The position numbers and the translations under genes were made by a program. DNA of 64,000 nt from Mycobacterium arosiense ATCC BAA-1401 = DSM 45069 (GTDB lineage: Bacteria > Actinomycetota > Actinomycetes > Mycobacteriales > Mycobacteriaceae), in contig NZ_MVHG01000007.1 in the NCBI RefSeq assembly GCF_002086125.1, forward strand, positions 58,663 to 122,662, read 5' to 3'. How positions within the stretch are numbered: the first letter of the stretch is position 1; every line of letters starts with the position of its first letter. Under the pieces are notes generated by a model, which was not told the DNA's origin, did not search any database, and was given only the letters and a program-made list of their open reading frames with translations. Positions 46,892 through 55,958 of the stretch are shown in pieces.

Positions 46892-47821
46892 ATGCCTGAA
46901 CTCAGATTCGACGGTCGGGTCGCGGTCGTAACCGGCGCCGGCCGGGGACTGGGCCGCGCCTACGCATCGCTGTTGGCATCTCGAGGCGCGAAGGTCGTCG
47001 TCAACGACATCGGTGCAGCCTTGACTGGCGAGGGTATCGACTCCGGGCCCGCCGAGAAGGTGGTGTCCGAGATAATGGCGGCCGGTGGTCAGGCCATCTC
47101 TTTCGTCGAATCGGTGGCCACGCGTGCCGGCGGCGCCAGGATCGTCGAAGCCGCGATAGACCATTTCGGGCGCATCGACATCCTTATCCACAACGCGGGC
47201 AACGTTCGTCGAGTCCCGTTGGCGCAGATGAGCCATGCGGACTTCGATGCTGTGCTCGATGTCCACCTACGGGGCGCCTTCCATGTCGTGCGTGCAGCGT
47301 TCCCACTGATGCGTGCGGCCCGTTACGGTCGCATCGTCGTGACCTCGTCGATCAGCGGGTTGTACGGCAACCACGGGGTGGCCAATTATGCTGCCGCGAA
47401 GACGGGTGTCATCGGATTGGCCAATGTTGTCGCACTCGAAGGTACGGCCGACAACGTGCTCTGTAACGTCATCGTGCCATCGGCAGTAACCAGAATGGCT
47501 GAGGGCCTAGATATTTCGGCGTATCCGCCGATGGAGCCGGAGCTGGTGGCGCCGGTGGTGGGCTATCTCGCTCACGAGTCGTGCCCGATCACCGGCGAGA
47601 TGCTGATCGCGGTCGCCGGCCGGGTGGCACGAGCCGTGATCGGTGAAGCCCCTGGTGTGTATCGGCCGTCGTGGTCGATCGAGCTGGTGGGCGAACAGCT
47701 CGAGGCGATCCGCAATATGGACGCACCGTTGGTGTTCCCGGTAGTGCCACATGGTCAGAGCGACCATCTCCGTTACAGCTTTGAGATGGCCAAGGGAGCA
47801 CAGCATGCGCAGCCGCAGTAA
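46892..47821 (+). CDS. Short-chain dehydrogenase/reductase (SDR 5, hydroxyacyl-CoA/17-beta-HSD4-like)
   Basis: 309 residues. The N-terminus RVAVVTGAGRGLGRAYASLLASRGAKVVVND with the D-I-G-A following is typical of the (3R)-hydroxyacyl-CoA dehydrogenase part of 17-beta-HSD4-like SDRs. Active site Tyr-Ala-Ala-Ala-Lys preceded by Ser in TSSISG. This fits a beta-oxidation-like step. The ATG follows the BVMO stop immediately (TGAATG). Confidence 0.92.
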   Translation: MPELRFDGRVAVVTGAGRGLGRAYASLLASRGAKVVVNDIGAALTGEGIDSGPAEKVVSEIMAAGGQAISFVESVATRAGGARIVEAAIDHFGRIDILIHNAGNVRRVPLAQMSHADFDAVLDVHLRGAFHVVRAAFPLMRAARYGRIVVTSSISGLYGNHGVANYAAAKTGVIGLANVVALEGTADNVLCNVIVPSAVTRMAEGLDISAYPPMEPELVAPVVGYLAHESCPITGEMLIAVAGRVARAVIGEAPGVYRPSWSIELVGEQLEAIRNMDAPLVFPVVPHGQSDHLRYSFEMAKGAQHAQPQ

Positions 47822-48990
47822 CGGCAATGGCCCGCTGGCTGGGGTGCGGGTCGTCGATCTCACTGTGATGGTGCTGGGGCCGTACGGCGCCCAGATCATG
47901 GCCGACATGGGCGCCGATGTGATCAAGGTCGAACCATCGGACGGGGACGACACCCGTTACATCTCGGTCGGACCGGAGCCGTCGATGGGCGGCGTGTTCG
48001 TCAACGTGAACCGGGGCAAACGCAGCATCGTCCTCGACCTGCAGTGCGACACCGGCAAGGCGGCGTTGCGGGGGCTCATCGCAACTGCGGACGTATTCAT
48101 CCACTCGATGCGGGCCAAGGCGATCGGCCGGCTCGGATTCGGCTACGACGACGTCGCGGCGATCAACCCTGTGATCGTCTACACCAACTGTTACGGCTAC
48201 GGCCGGCGTGGTCCCGGCCGGGATATACCCGCCTACGACGACACCATTCAGGCTGCGTGGGGACTGCCGAGTGTTCAAGCGCAGCTGACCGGTAAGGCCA
48301 CCTACGTCGGAACGATCATGGCGGACAAGATCACCGGGCTGACCGCGCTGTACGCGACGATGATGGCGCTGTTCCACCGCGAGCGCACCGGCGAGGGGCA
48401 AGAGGTCGAGGTCGCCATGTTCGAGACGATGGCGTCGTTCATGCTGGTCGAACACGCCAACGGTGCGATGTTCGATCCTCCGCTAGGACCGGCAGTGTAT
48501 CCGCGGACGGTGGCGCCCAACCGCCGGCCGTATCGCACCAGTGACGGCTACATCGCCGCGCTGATCTACAACGACAAACATTGGGCAACGTTCATCGACG
48601 CGGTGCGACCCGCCTGGACCGACTCCCGCTACGCGGCGCTGCCGCAGCGGGCCCGCCAGATCGACGACGTCTACGCATTGCTCGCCGAAACGCTCAAGGA
48701 GCCAACGACCGAGGAATGGCTGAAGCTGTTCCGGGAGCTGGAAATACCCGCCGCCGTGCTGAACACGCCCCGCCGACCTATTCGACAGCCCGCACCTGAA
48801 CGCCGCCGGATTCTTCGAGACGGTCGACACACCGCACGACCCGGTGCGCTTTCCGGGTGTGTCGACCTGGTTTTCGCGTATACCCGGCCGAGTCGCCCGT
48901 CCGGCTTCGCCGCTGCGCGCCGACAACGCCGACGTCCTCCACGAACTCGGCCTGGCGGTAGAGGCCAACCCAGCCCGCGGCTCGATGTAG
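47805..48990 (+). pseudogene. CaiB/BaiF CoA-transferase with a C-terminal frameshift
   Basis: Starts M-R-S-R-S-N-G-N-G-P-L-A-G-V-R-V-V-D-L, then GPYGAQIMADMGADVIKVEP, a normal family III N-terminus, with AAGGGAG before the ATG. At about 48768, in a run of C residues, the frame shifts by one base. In the alternative frame the C-terminus continues sensibly (L-F-D-S-P-H-L-N-A-A-G-F-F and RVARPASPLRADNADVLHEL) to a stop at 48988-48990. About 320 of 395 codons lie before the break. A sequencing or assembly error is possible because the rest is well conserved. Confidence 0.85.
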
Positions 48991-49046
48991 TGATCAGGAC
49001 ATGCGCTGCACACATGTAACCGTTGAAATCCAGAAAGGGCAGTCTC

Positions 49047-50324
49047 GTGGCAAATTTCGATAGCATCGACTTCTTCAGCGATCCCTCCGTCGTCGAGAAC
49101 CCGTATCCGTATTTCGAGCAACTGCGTGCGACGTGCCCGGCCTATCGGGAGCCGCACCACGGTGTGGTTGCCCTGACCGGATACGACGACCTTTTGGCGG
49201 TGTATCGCGACACCGACAGGTTCTCGTCGGTCAACGCGGCGATCGGCCCCTTCCCACCGCTGCCCTTCACACCAGGGAGCGGCGACATCACGGCGCTGAT
49301 CGAAGCCCATCGCCACCAGTTCCCATGGGGCTCTGAAAACCTTGTCTGCTTTGACCCGCCGCAGCACACTCGGCACCGCGCGCTGGTAAATGGCCTGTTT
49401 ACGCCCAAGCGGCTCAAGGAGAACGAGGACTTCATGTGGAGATTGGCCGACAGCCTGCTCGACGAGTTCATCGCCGACGCCCGCTGTGATTTCGTCCAGG
49501 CCTACGGCCGCCCATTCCCACTTTTGGTCATCGCCGACCTTCTCGGTGTGCCCGAAGCCGACCACGCAACGTTTCGCCGGTGGTTCGGCGCCGACATGGG
49601 TTCACGCCAGGGACACGACGGCACGATCGCGATCAACCCGTCGGCCGAACTCGACCAGTGGTTTACCACCTATATCGAAAAGCGCCGACGAGAACCGCGG
49701 AACGACATGCTTACTACGTTGGCGACGACGACATTCCCCGACGGCTCGACCCCCGAGATCACCGACATCGTGCACCTGGCGACTTCCTTGTTCTTTGCCG
49801 GCCACGAAACCACTGTGCGCCTGCTCGCCGGTTCCCTGAAATTGCTGGCCGAGCAGCCACAGCTTCAAGCGACGCTGCGCGATCACCCTGAGCGCATATC
49901 CAACTTCGTCGAGGAGATGTTGCGCATCGAAAGCCCGATCAAAAGCCACTTCCGGCTCACCCGGGTCGCCACCGCCATCGGCGGCGTCAAGATTGCGCCG
50001 GGCACCACGGTGATGCTTTTGCCCGGAGCTGCCAATCGGGATCCGACCAGGTTCGACTGCCCGGCAGAGTTTCGGGCCGATCGCCCCAATGTGCGCCAGC
50101 ATCTCGCATTCGGGCGCGGTGTGCACAGCTGCCCGGGTGCCCCGCTGGCGCGCATCGAGGCCAGAGTCAGCCTCGAACGCATCCTGGACCGGATGGCCGA
50201 CATTCGGATCTCCGAGGCACATCACGGCCCACCCGGCAATCGCCGTTACGACTACTCCCCGGACTACATCCTTCGCGGGCTGACGGCGTTGCACCTGGAA
50301 TTCACGTCTGGGGAAAGCTTATGA
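49047..50324 (+). CDS. Cytochrome P450 (P450 B)
   Basis: 425 residues: SLFFAGHETTVRLL (I-helix), EEMLRIESP (ExxR) and FGRGVHSCPGAPLAR with the heme ligand Cys362. Start GTG with AAAGGG ten bases upstream, giving V/M-A-N-F-D-S-I-D-F-F; a TTG at 49023 is possible. Downstream genes follow with a four-base overlap. Probably hydroxylates the same class of substrate as the BVMO. Confidence 0.94.
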   Translation: MANFDSIDFFSDPSVVENPYPYFEQLRATCPAYREPHHGVVALTGYDDLLAVYRDTDRFSSVNAAIGPFPPLPFTPGSGDITALIEAHRHQFPWGSENLVCFDPPQHTRHRALVNGLFTPKRLKENEDFMWRLADSLLDEFIADARCDFVQAYGRPFPLLVIADLLGVPEADHATFRRWFGADMGSRQGHDGTIAINPSAELDQWFTTYIEKRRREPRNDMLTTLATTTFPDGSTPEITDIVHLATSLFFAGHETTVRLLAGSLKLLAEQPQLQATLRDHPERISNFVEEMLRIESPIKSHFRLTRVATAIGGVKIAPGTTVMLLPGAANRDPTRFDCPAEFRADRPNVRQHLAFGRGVHSCPGAPLARIEARVSLERILDRMADIRISEAHHGPPGNRRYDYSPDYILRGLTALHLEFTSGESL

Positions 50325-50557
50325 CCCAGGTGCAGCAGGAAGCCGATTGCGATTTGGCTGCATTGCGGGCGGCGGCCGGGACATGGATGCTCATCGAGCT
50401 GTGGCCCGACACGAAGGCGTTCAACAAGCACAACCTCGCTCTTGGCGTGACGACGCTGCGCGGCGAGGTTGGTGAGTACCGTAACGGCGCGCAAGACGTC
50501 GAGATATCGCAATCGGTCGTCTCCGGTAACCCGGCCGACGGCGAGCTGGGAGGCTGA
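50321..50557 (+). CDS. Small hypothetical protein between P450 B and SDR 6
   Basis: 78 residues, ATG overlapping the P450 stop (ATGA) and ending one base before the SDR 6 start. The composition is acidic and soluble. The tail ([16 protein letters not shown]) has no motif I recognise and no CxxC or metal site for a ferredoxin. The tight packing favours a real gene or an eroded remainder of one. Confidence 0.5.
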   Translation: MTQVQQEADCDLAALRAAAGTWMLIELWPDTKAFNKHNLALGVTTLRGEVGEYRNGAQDVEISQSVVSGNPADGELGG

Positions 50558-50558
50558 C

Positions 50559-51371
50559 ATGGCATCGCTAGACGACAAGGTCGCGTTCATCACGGGTGCC
50601 GCCCGCGGCCAGGGCCGCGCGCATGCGGTGAAACTAGCGTCGGAGGGCGCCAGCATCATCGCAGTTGACCTTTGCGACCAGATCGCATCCGTGCCGTACC
50701 CCATGAGCACCGTCGACGACCTAACCGAGACAGTCAAACTCGTTGAGGACACCAGCGCGCGCATCGTCGCCACCCAAGCCGACGTGCGCGACTCCGTTTC
50801 GCTGACAGCAGCGCTCGAATCCGGCGTAGCGCAGTTCGGTCATCTTGACATCGTCGTTGTCAACGCCGGAATCGCCCCGATGCAGGCAGGCGAGGATGGT
50901 TGGCGCGACGTGATCGACGTCAACCTCACCGGTGCCTACAACACCGTCGAGGCGGCGGCGCCGACGATGATCGAGCAGGGCCGCGGGGGTTCCATCGTGT
51001 TAATCAGTTCGGCCGCTGGGCTGGCCGGGGTCGGCAGCGCCGACGCCGGGGCAATCGGCTATGCTGCTGCCAAGCACGGCATGGTCGGGTTGATGCGGGT
51101 GTATGCCAACCTGCTTGCCCAGCACAGTATTCGAGTCAATTCTGTGCATCCGGCCGGCGTCGATACGCCGATGATCAACAACGACTTCACCCAAAAGTGG
51201 CTTGTGGAGATGTCCGCTGGCCGGCCGATGGGCTTGGAAAACGCGCTGCCAGTGCAGGTGCTGCAGCCCGAGGACGTCGCCAACGCGGTCGCGTGGCTAG
51301 TGTCCGACGCGGCGCGTTACGTCACCGGCATCACGTTGCCAGTCGATGCGGGGTTCACCAACAAGCGCTAG
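50559..51371 (+). CDS. Mycofactocin-type short-chain dehydrogenase (SDR 6)
   Basis: 270 residues beginning [22 protein letters not shown], with [23 protein letters not shown]. This longer loop after beta2 marks the SDR group associated with the redox cofactor mycofactocin and a tightly bound NAD. Active-site Ser in [10 protein letters not shown] and Tyr-Ala-Ala-Ala-Lys. The start has GGGAGG six bases upstream. Probably oxidises the alcohol made by P450 B. Confidence 0.9.
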   Translation: MASLDDKVAFITGAARGQGRAHAVKLASEGASIIAVDLCDQIASVPYPMSTVDDLTETVKLVEDTSARIVATQADVRDSVSLTAALESGVAQFGHLDIVVVNAGIAPMQAGEDGWRDVIDVNLTGAYNTVEAAAPTMIEQGRGGSIVLISSAAGLAGVGSADAGAIGYAAAKHGMVGLMRVYANLLAQHSIRVNSVHPAGVDTPMINNDFTQKWLVEMSAGRPMGLENALPVQVLQPEDVANAVAWLVSDAARYVTGITLPVDAGFTNKR

Positions 51372-51469
51372 AGTACGAGACGCTGCCGCGGTCCCATGAC
51401 GTTGGCCCTTTGAGTCAACGCCGCTGCACACGAAAACCCGTCAGCTGTTGGACCGGTCGCCGGATGGTG

Positions 51470-52268
51470 TTAGTAGGGCGTCGCGCCATGCCACCAGTAC
51501 TGCTTAATCAATCCGGGCGTATCACGAGGTGCTCGACTCAACGATGCATGGGCTCGTGGCTCTCTCGCTGACGGAACAGCACCTGCGGCGACAGCGCATG
51601 GATGCGCTAGAGCGGTCCGATCTGCCAGTGTGTCGGTCTGGATGTCGGTGAGGTGGCGGGCGGAGATATGACGGGCCCGGTCGACATCGCCGACCTCGAT
51701 CATCTCGGCCAGCTTGAGATGGGTGTTGAGCACCGCGCGCCGCTTGGCCAGCGACGGGTAGCTGCCGCGAGCCGCGCTCTCGTCGGCCCATTGCTGTAGG
51801 TGGCTGCTCCACAGCGTCTCAAGGGTGCCGACAACGGCGATGGGAGTGCGGTTTCCGCAGCCACGCATGACGAGATCGTGGAAACGGCGGCCAATTTGGG
51901 TGAGTTCGTGTCGTCGTGCAGATGCCCGGCCATCGCTTCGCTAACCTGGCTGAGTTCGGGCACCAACGTGTCGGTGCGGTCGGGCCGTCGGGCGGCAAGA
52001 GCCGCGCATGCGGGTTCCACTTCTCGCAATGCCGCACCCAGATCGGCGGCGCCGACCGACTCGCGTTGCAGCAACAGGCCCAGCATGTAGGCGGCGCTGA
52101 TCTTGGCCGGCGCGTGCACGACGGCCCCGCCCCGGTTGCCGCGCCGTACCAACCGTCAGCCAATTCGCCGGCGATGATCTGACGCCGTAACTCGCAGGCT
52201 ACCATCTCGCCGATCCTAGGCGCCGACAAGCGACGCCGTGTCTCAAGGCTAATTCCCAACGCGGTCAT
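51470..52268 (-). pseudogene. GntR/FadR-type regulator (FCD domain), frameshifted
   Basis: The start M-T-A-L-G-I-S-L-E-T then RIGEMVACELRRQIIAGELADG is the winged-helix start of a GntR regulator. The frame changes near 52150 to AAYMLGLLLQRESVGAADLGAALREVEPACAA (FCD domain helices). It changes again near 51870 to a third frame with LFCD-like helices (KLAEMIEVGDVDRARHISARHL). Two frameshifts; the protein cannot be made. It is the only regulator visible in the island and so the natural candidate for the TTGTCCGGACAA sites. Confidence 0.82.
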
Positions 52269-52689
52269 ACCATTCCAGCAGCGAAATAACTGGACCGACT
52301 GCACGCTCGCTGCTCAGCGGCCTCCATCGGTTCGACCTCAACAATAATGCGCTTAACAATATTGGCACAAGCGCCGTGCTGGGTCGAATGGTCGGCAACG
52401 TGAGCAAACTATGATCGGCCAAGTTACCGACGACACGGAAAAGCTGGACGGATGCGAACGTTCGCTTGATCTAAGCGGACGTGTTAAAGGCCCGATGGGC
52501 AGCAGGGTGGAAGCCGGCGCTCAATGCGTTTGCGATCACCTTAAACGACCGGATCAACCGACCGGTAACTAACCGATGCCAAGGTCAGATCCGCCGTTTA
52601 TCGGACAGTCCTCGGAACCACCTCGAACACAGCCCGTTAGGTACTTCATCTAGCGGTCTTAAACCTACTGCGATTGGATCTCCTGATTA
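52269..52689. other. Gap with no recognisable gene
   Basis: About 420 bp, more AT-rich than its surroundings, between the dead GntR and the dead aldehyde dehydrogenase. It probably held the divergent promoter of the regulator. No palindrome of the TTGTCCGGACAA type was found. Confidence 0.4.
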
Positions 52690-53434
52690 TGGTCCGCGGC
52701 AGGATGGTGCCGTCTGCCCGCGATAACTCGTAGGCCATGTTGAAAAGGCCATAAGTGGTTCGTTGGCCAATGCCAAGGCTTCGTCGTCGTCGTCGAACGG
52801 CAGGACCGTCATCTCAGGCCCGAAAATTCCCTCCTGATACAGCCGCATGCCGCGATCGACATTGGTCAGAACGGTGGGGTGCACAAAGTAGCCGCGCCGA
52901 TCAAGCCGATACCCACCAGTGACCACCTCAACGCCATCGTTTTCCCTTCGTCGATAAATTTCATCACCCGGGTGAGCTGCTTTTGGCTGACGAGCGGGCC
53001 AAACATCTGCCTTCTTCTTTGGGGCCACCCAGTTTTAACGGATTAGCTACCGTCGCAATGCCTTCCACGACCTGGTCGTAGATACCACGCTGAACGAAAA
53101 TGCGTGACCCACAAGCGCATACCTGGCCAGCGTGCATGAAGGTCCCCATCGCCGCCATGGGTATGGCCGCACTCAGATCAGCGTCGTCGTAGGTCAGCAC
53201 CGGCGACTTCCCGCCGAGTTCGAGCATGACTCTCTTCATATTGCCCGCCGACACCTGCGCGATCTGCTTGCCGACTTCGGTCGAACCGGTAAGGGCGATC
53301 TTATCGACGTCGGAATGCGCAACAAGCGCCGCACCAGCGGTGTGGCCTGTAACCGTCACAAGGTTAACGACCCCCTCGGGGACACCGGCTTCCGCGATGA
53401 TCTTCTCCAGAAGCAGTGCCGACAGCGGCGTTTG
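52690..53434 (-). pseudogene. Aldehyde dehydrogenase fragment at the island's right end
   Basis: Minus-strand frame entering at TPLSALLLEKIIAEAGVPEGVVNLV and KIALTGSTEVGKQIAQ, then MLELGGKSPVLTYDDADL with the catalytic Glu; the catalytic Cys segment is GTFMHAGQVCACGSRIF. Frameshifts occur near 53020 and 52760 and no proper C-terminus remains. The N-terminal 180 residues are missing because the gene is cut at the yhdH junction. It is fused in frame to the first part of yhdH. Confidence 0.87.
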
Positions 53435-53846
53435 CTGCACGCTCATCGCCGCGGTGAATCCGGCGGTCCCGATCGCCGCGCCCTCATGTGGGCTCAATGC
53501 GCCGAGCGCGACCACCTGGTCGGCCGGCAACCGCGCGTATTCCGCGTAGCAGCCGTGGTGACCGGTGCCGATCGCGTACCCGTGGGCCAGGACCTGGTCG
53601 CCGACGGCGAAGTCGGCCGACGTCGATTCCACCACCTCGCCGGTCAGGTCGATGCCCGGCACCACCGGGTAGTCGCGCACCACGCCGCCCCCGGCGTCAG
53701 CGCCAGGGCGTCTTTGTAGTTGACGCTGGAATACAGGACCCGGATGTCACATCGCCGGGCGGCAGGTCTTCCGGACGAAGGGTTTCGACCGACGCGGTGA
53801 TCCGGTCGCCATCTCGGCGAGCGACGAGCGCGTGAAAAGTGTCCAT
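53435..53846 (-). pseudogene. 5' half of the split yhdH-type quinone oxidoreductase gene
   Basis: Starts M-D-T-F-H-A-L-V-A-R-R-D-G-D-R-I-T-A-S-V-E-T-L-R, then L-P-P-G-D-V-T, as YhdH proteins do. Two frameshifts follow: one after P-G-D-V-T (near 53742) and one near 53690. The frame DYPVVPGIDLTGEVVES to IGTAGFTAAMSVQ then ends at the junction with the aldehyde dehydrogenase fragment. The 3' half is at 24390-24974. The gene was dead by several independent lesions. Confidence 0.9.
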
Positions 53847-53868
53847 GCCTCGACGTTAATCTCACCGT

Positions 53869-54726
53869 ATGGATCCCTTTCCACTCGGTGAGTTTTCGGT
53901 CAACCGCGTCGGGTTCGGCGCCATGCAGCTGCCCGGACCGAATGCGTTCGGTCCGCCGCGTGACCGCGACGAAGCGCTTGCCGTGCTGCGCCGCGCGGTC
54001 GAACTCGGTGTTGACCACATCGACACCGCCCAGTTTTACGGCCCCGGCGTCGCCAACGAACTGATTCGCGCCGCGCTGCATCCCTATCCGCCGAACCTGG
54101 CACTGGTCAGCAAGGTCGGCGGGCGCCGTGACGACGGCGGCGCCTGGTTGCCGGCCGGTGAGCCGGCTCAATTGCGCCGCGACATCGAAGGCAACCTGCG
54201 CAGCCTGGGCGTCGATCAACTGGCCGTGGTCAACCTGCGGGTGTTCGAAAGTGATGGTCCGGACCAGCAATTCGACGATCAGCTCTCGGCCATGATCGAG
54301 GCCCGCGAGCAGGGATTGATCGGTGGGATCGGACTGAGCAACGTCAACCGCGAGCACCTGCTGCACGCCGTGCAGCGCACCGAAATCGCCTGCGTGCAAA
54401 ACGCTTTCAATCTGGTGCACCGGGACTCGGCCGCGGTGCTCGACGAATGCGCGACGCGGGGAATCGCCTTCGTCCCGTTCTTTCCGCTGGGCGCGGCCTT
54501 CATGCAGCCCAACCCGGTGCTCAGCCATCAGGTGGTTGCGCAGACCGCGCAGCGGCTGGGCCGCACCCCAGCTCAGGTCGCGCTGGCGTGGACGCTGCAG
54601 GTGGCGCCCAACGTGCTGCTGATCCCCGGCACATCGTCGCTGCGCCATTTGGAGGAGAACTTGGACGCGGCGTCCATACAGCTCGACGACGAAGATCGGG
54701 AGCGGCTGACCGCGATCGCTACTTGA
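53869..54726 (+). CDS. Aldo/keto reductase
   Basis: 285-residue TIM-barrel NADPH-dependent reductase. The catalytic tetrad is traceable: Asp in GVDHIDTAQFYGP with Tyr four residues on and Lys in LVSKVGGRR; the fourth position, usually His, appears to be Asn/Leu (VVNLRVFES). The C-terminus has the nucleotide-binding IPGTSSLRHLEENL. It overlaps the 3' end of fadE23 by eight bases (convergent). Just outside the island, so part of the ancestral locus. Confidence 0.88.
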   Translation: MDPFPLGEFSVNRVGFGAMQLPGPNAFGPPRDRDEALAVLRRAVELGVDHIDTAQFYGPGVANELIRAALHPYPPNLALVSKVGGRRDDGGAWLPAGEPAQLRRDIEGNLRSLGVDQLAVVNLRVFESDGPDQQFDDQLSAMIEAREQGLIGGIGLSNVNREHLLHAVQRTEIACVQNAFNLVHRDSAAVLDECATRGIAFVPFFPLGAAFMQPNPVLSHQVVAQTAQRLGRTPAQVALAWTLQVAPNVLLIPGTSSLRHLEENLDAASIQLDDEDRERLTAIAT

Positions 54727-55924
54727 GCTCGGACGAGGATAACCCCAGCAGCCGGCGCGCCACCACCAACTGCTGGATTTGCTGTGTGCCCTCGAAGATG
54801 TCCAGGATCTTCGAGTCGCGCGCCCATTTCTCCAGCAGTGCCTGCTCGGAATAGCCGGTGGTGCCTGCCAACTCGACGGTCTTGAGCGTGACATCGGTGG
54901 CCATCCGGCCGGCCTTCGCTTTGCTCATCGACGCTTCCTTGGAGTTGGGGATCTTGTTATCGGCCTGCCAGGCCGCCCGCAGCGACAGCAGGTAGGCGGC
55001 CTCCCAATCGGCTTCCATCCGGATGAACTCGGCCGCGGCTGCGCTCTGGACGTGTGAGGGCTTGTCGTAGGAGATCTCCACGCCGGCCTCGGTGAGGATC
55101 TTGCGAATCTCCTCCAGGGCGGCGCGGCCGACGCCGACGGCCATGGCCGCGACGATGGGCCGGGTGTTGTCGAAGGTTTCCATCACCCCGGAAAAGCCCT
55201 TGCCGACCTCGATTTCGGGGTTGCCGAGCAGATTTTCCTTCGGGATGCGGGCGTTGTCGAACCGGATGACCGCGGTATCGGAGCCCTTGATGCCGAGCTT
55301 GTGCTCGAGCCGCTCCACCGTGACACCGGGATGCTCGCGCGGCACGACGAACGACTTGATCGCCGCGCGGCCCGCCGACTTGTCGAGCGTCGCCCACACC
55401 ACGATGTGGGTGGCGCGCGAGCCCGCGGTGACGAAGATCTTCTCGCCGTTGATCACGTACTCATCGCCGTCCAGGGTGGCGGTGGTCGACACCGCGGCCG
55501 AATCCGATCCGAAGCCGGGTTCGGTGATGGCCATCGCCGCCCACACCTTGCCCAGGCGTTGCAGCTGTTCCTCGGTCGCGACGGCTGATATGGCCGCGTT
55601 GCCCAGCCCCTGATAGGGAACCGAGAGCATCATCGCGAGGTCGCCCCAGCTGGCTTCCAGCGTCTGCAGCAGCGCCGCCATGTTGGCGCCGTTGTGGTTC
55701 TTGTCGCGTTCTTCGTCCTCGCCACCCAGCGCGTTGGCTCCCGCGAATTCGATTGACTCCGAGGCCCCTTCGAAGAGGCTGAACAAGGTGTCGAGCTCGA
55801 CGGGGTACGCGTGCTCCTTGAGGTCGTACTTGCGGGCGATCGGCCGCATCAACTCGGCGGCGCCCTGGTGCGTCTTGGTCGTCACCGCCTGCATCTTGCG
55901 GGGAAGTTCCAGATTGATTGCCAT
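54719..55924 (-). CDS. fadE23: Acyl-CoA dehydrogenase FadE23
   Basis: 401 residues with MAITEPGFGSDSAAVSTTA, VINGEKIFVTAGSRATHIVVWA, and the C-terminal catalytic-Glu motif ILDIFEGTQQIQQLVVARRL. Matches Rv3140. It lies 34 bases downstream of fadE24; adjacent mycobacterial FadE pairs are thought to form heterotetramers, here probably FadE23-FadE24. Both would be controlled by the palindrome upstream of fadE24. Confidence 0.95.
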   Translation of the reverse strand: MAINLELPRKMQAVTTKTHQGAAELMRPIARKYDLKEHAYPVELDTLFSLFEGASESIEFAGANALGGEDEERDKNHNGANMAALLQTLEASWGDLAMMLSVPYQGLGNAAISAVATEEQLQRLGKVWAAMAITEPGFGSDSAAVSTTATLDGDEYVINGEKIFVTAGSRATHIVVWATLDKSAGRAAIKSFVVPREHPGVTVERLEHKLGIKGSDTAVIRFDNARIPKENLLGNPEIEVGKGFSGVMETFDNTRPIVAAMAVGVGRAALEEIRKILTEAGVEISYDKPSHVQSAAAAEFIRMEADWEAAYLLSLRAAWQADNKIPNSKEASMSKAKAGRMATDVTLKTVELAGTTGYSEQALLEKWARDSKILDIFEGTQQIQQLVVARRLLGLSSSELK

Positions 55925-55958
55925 GATTGAACTTTCTCAGCTCGAATGAGTTAACGAC

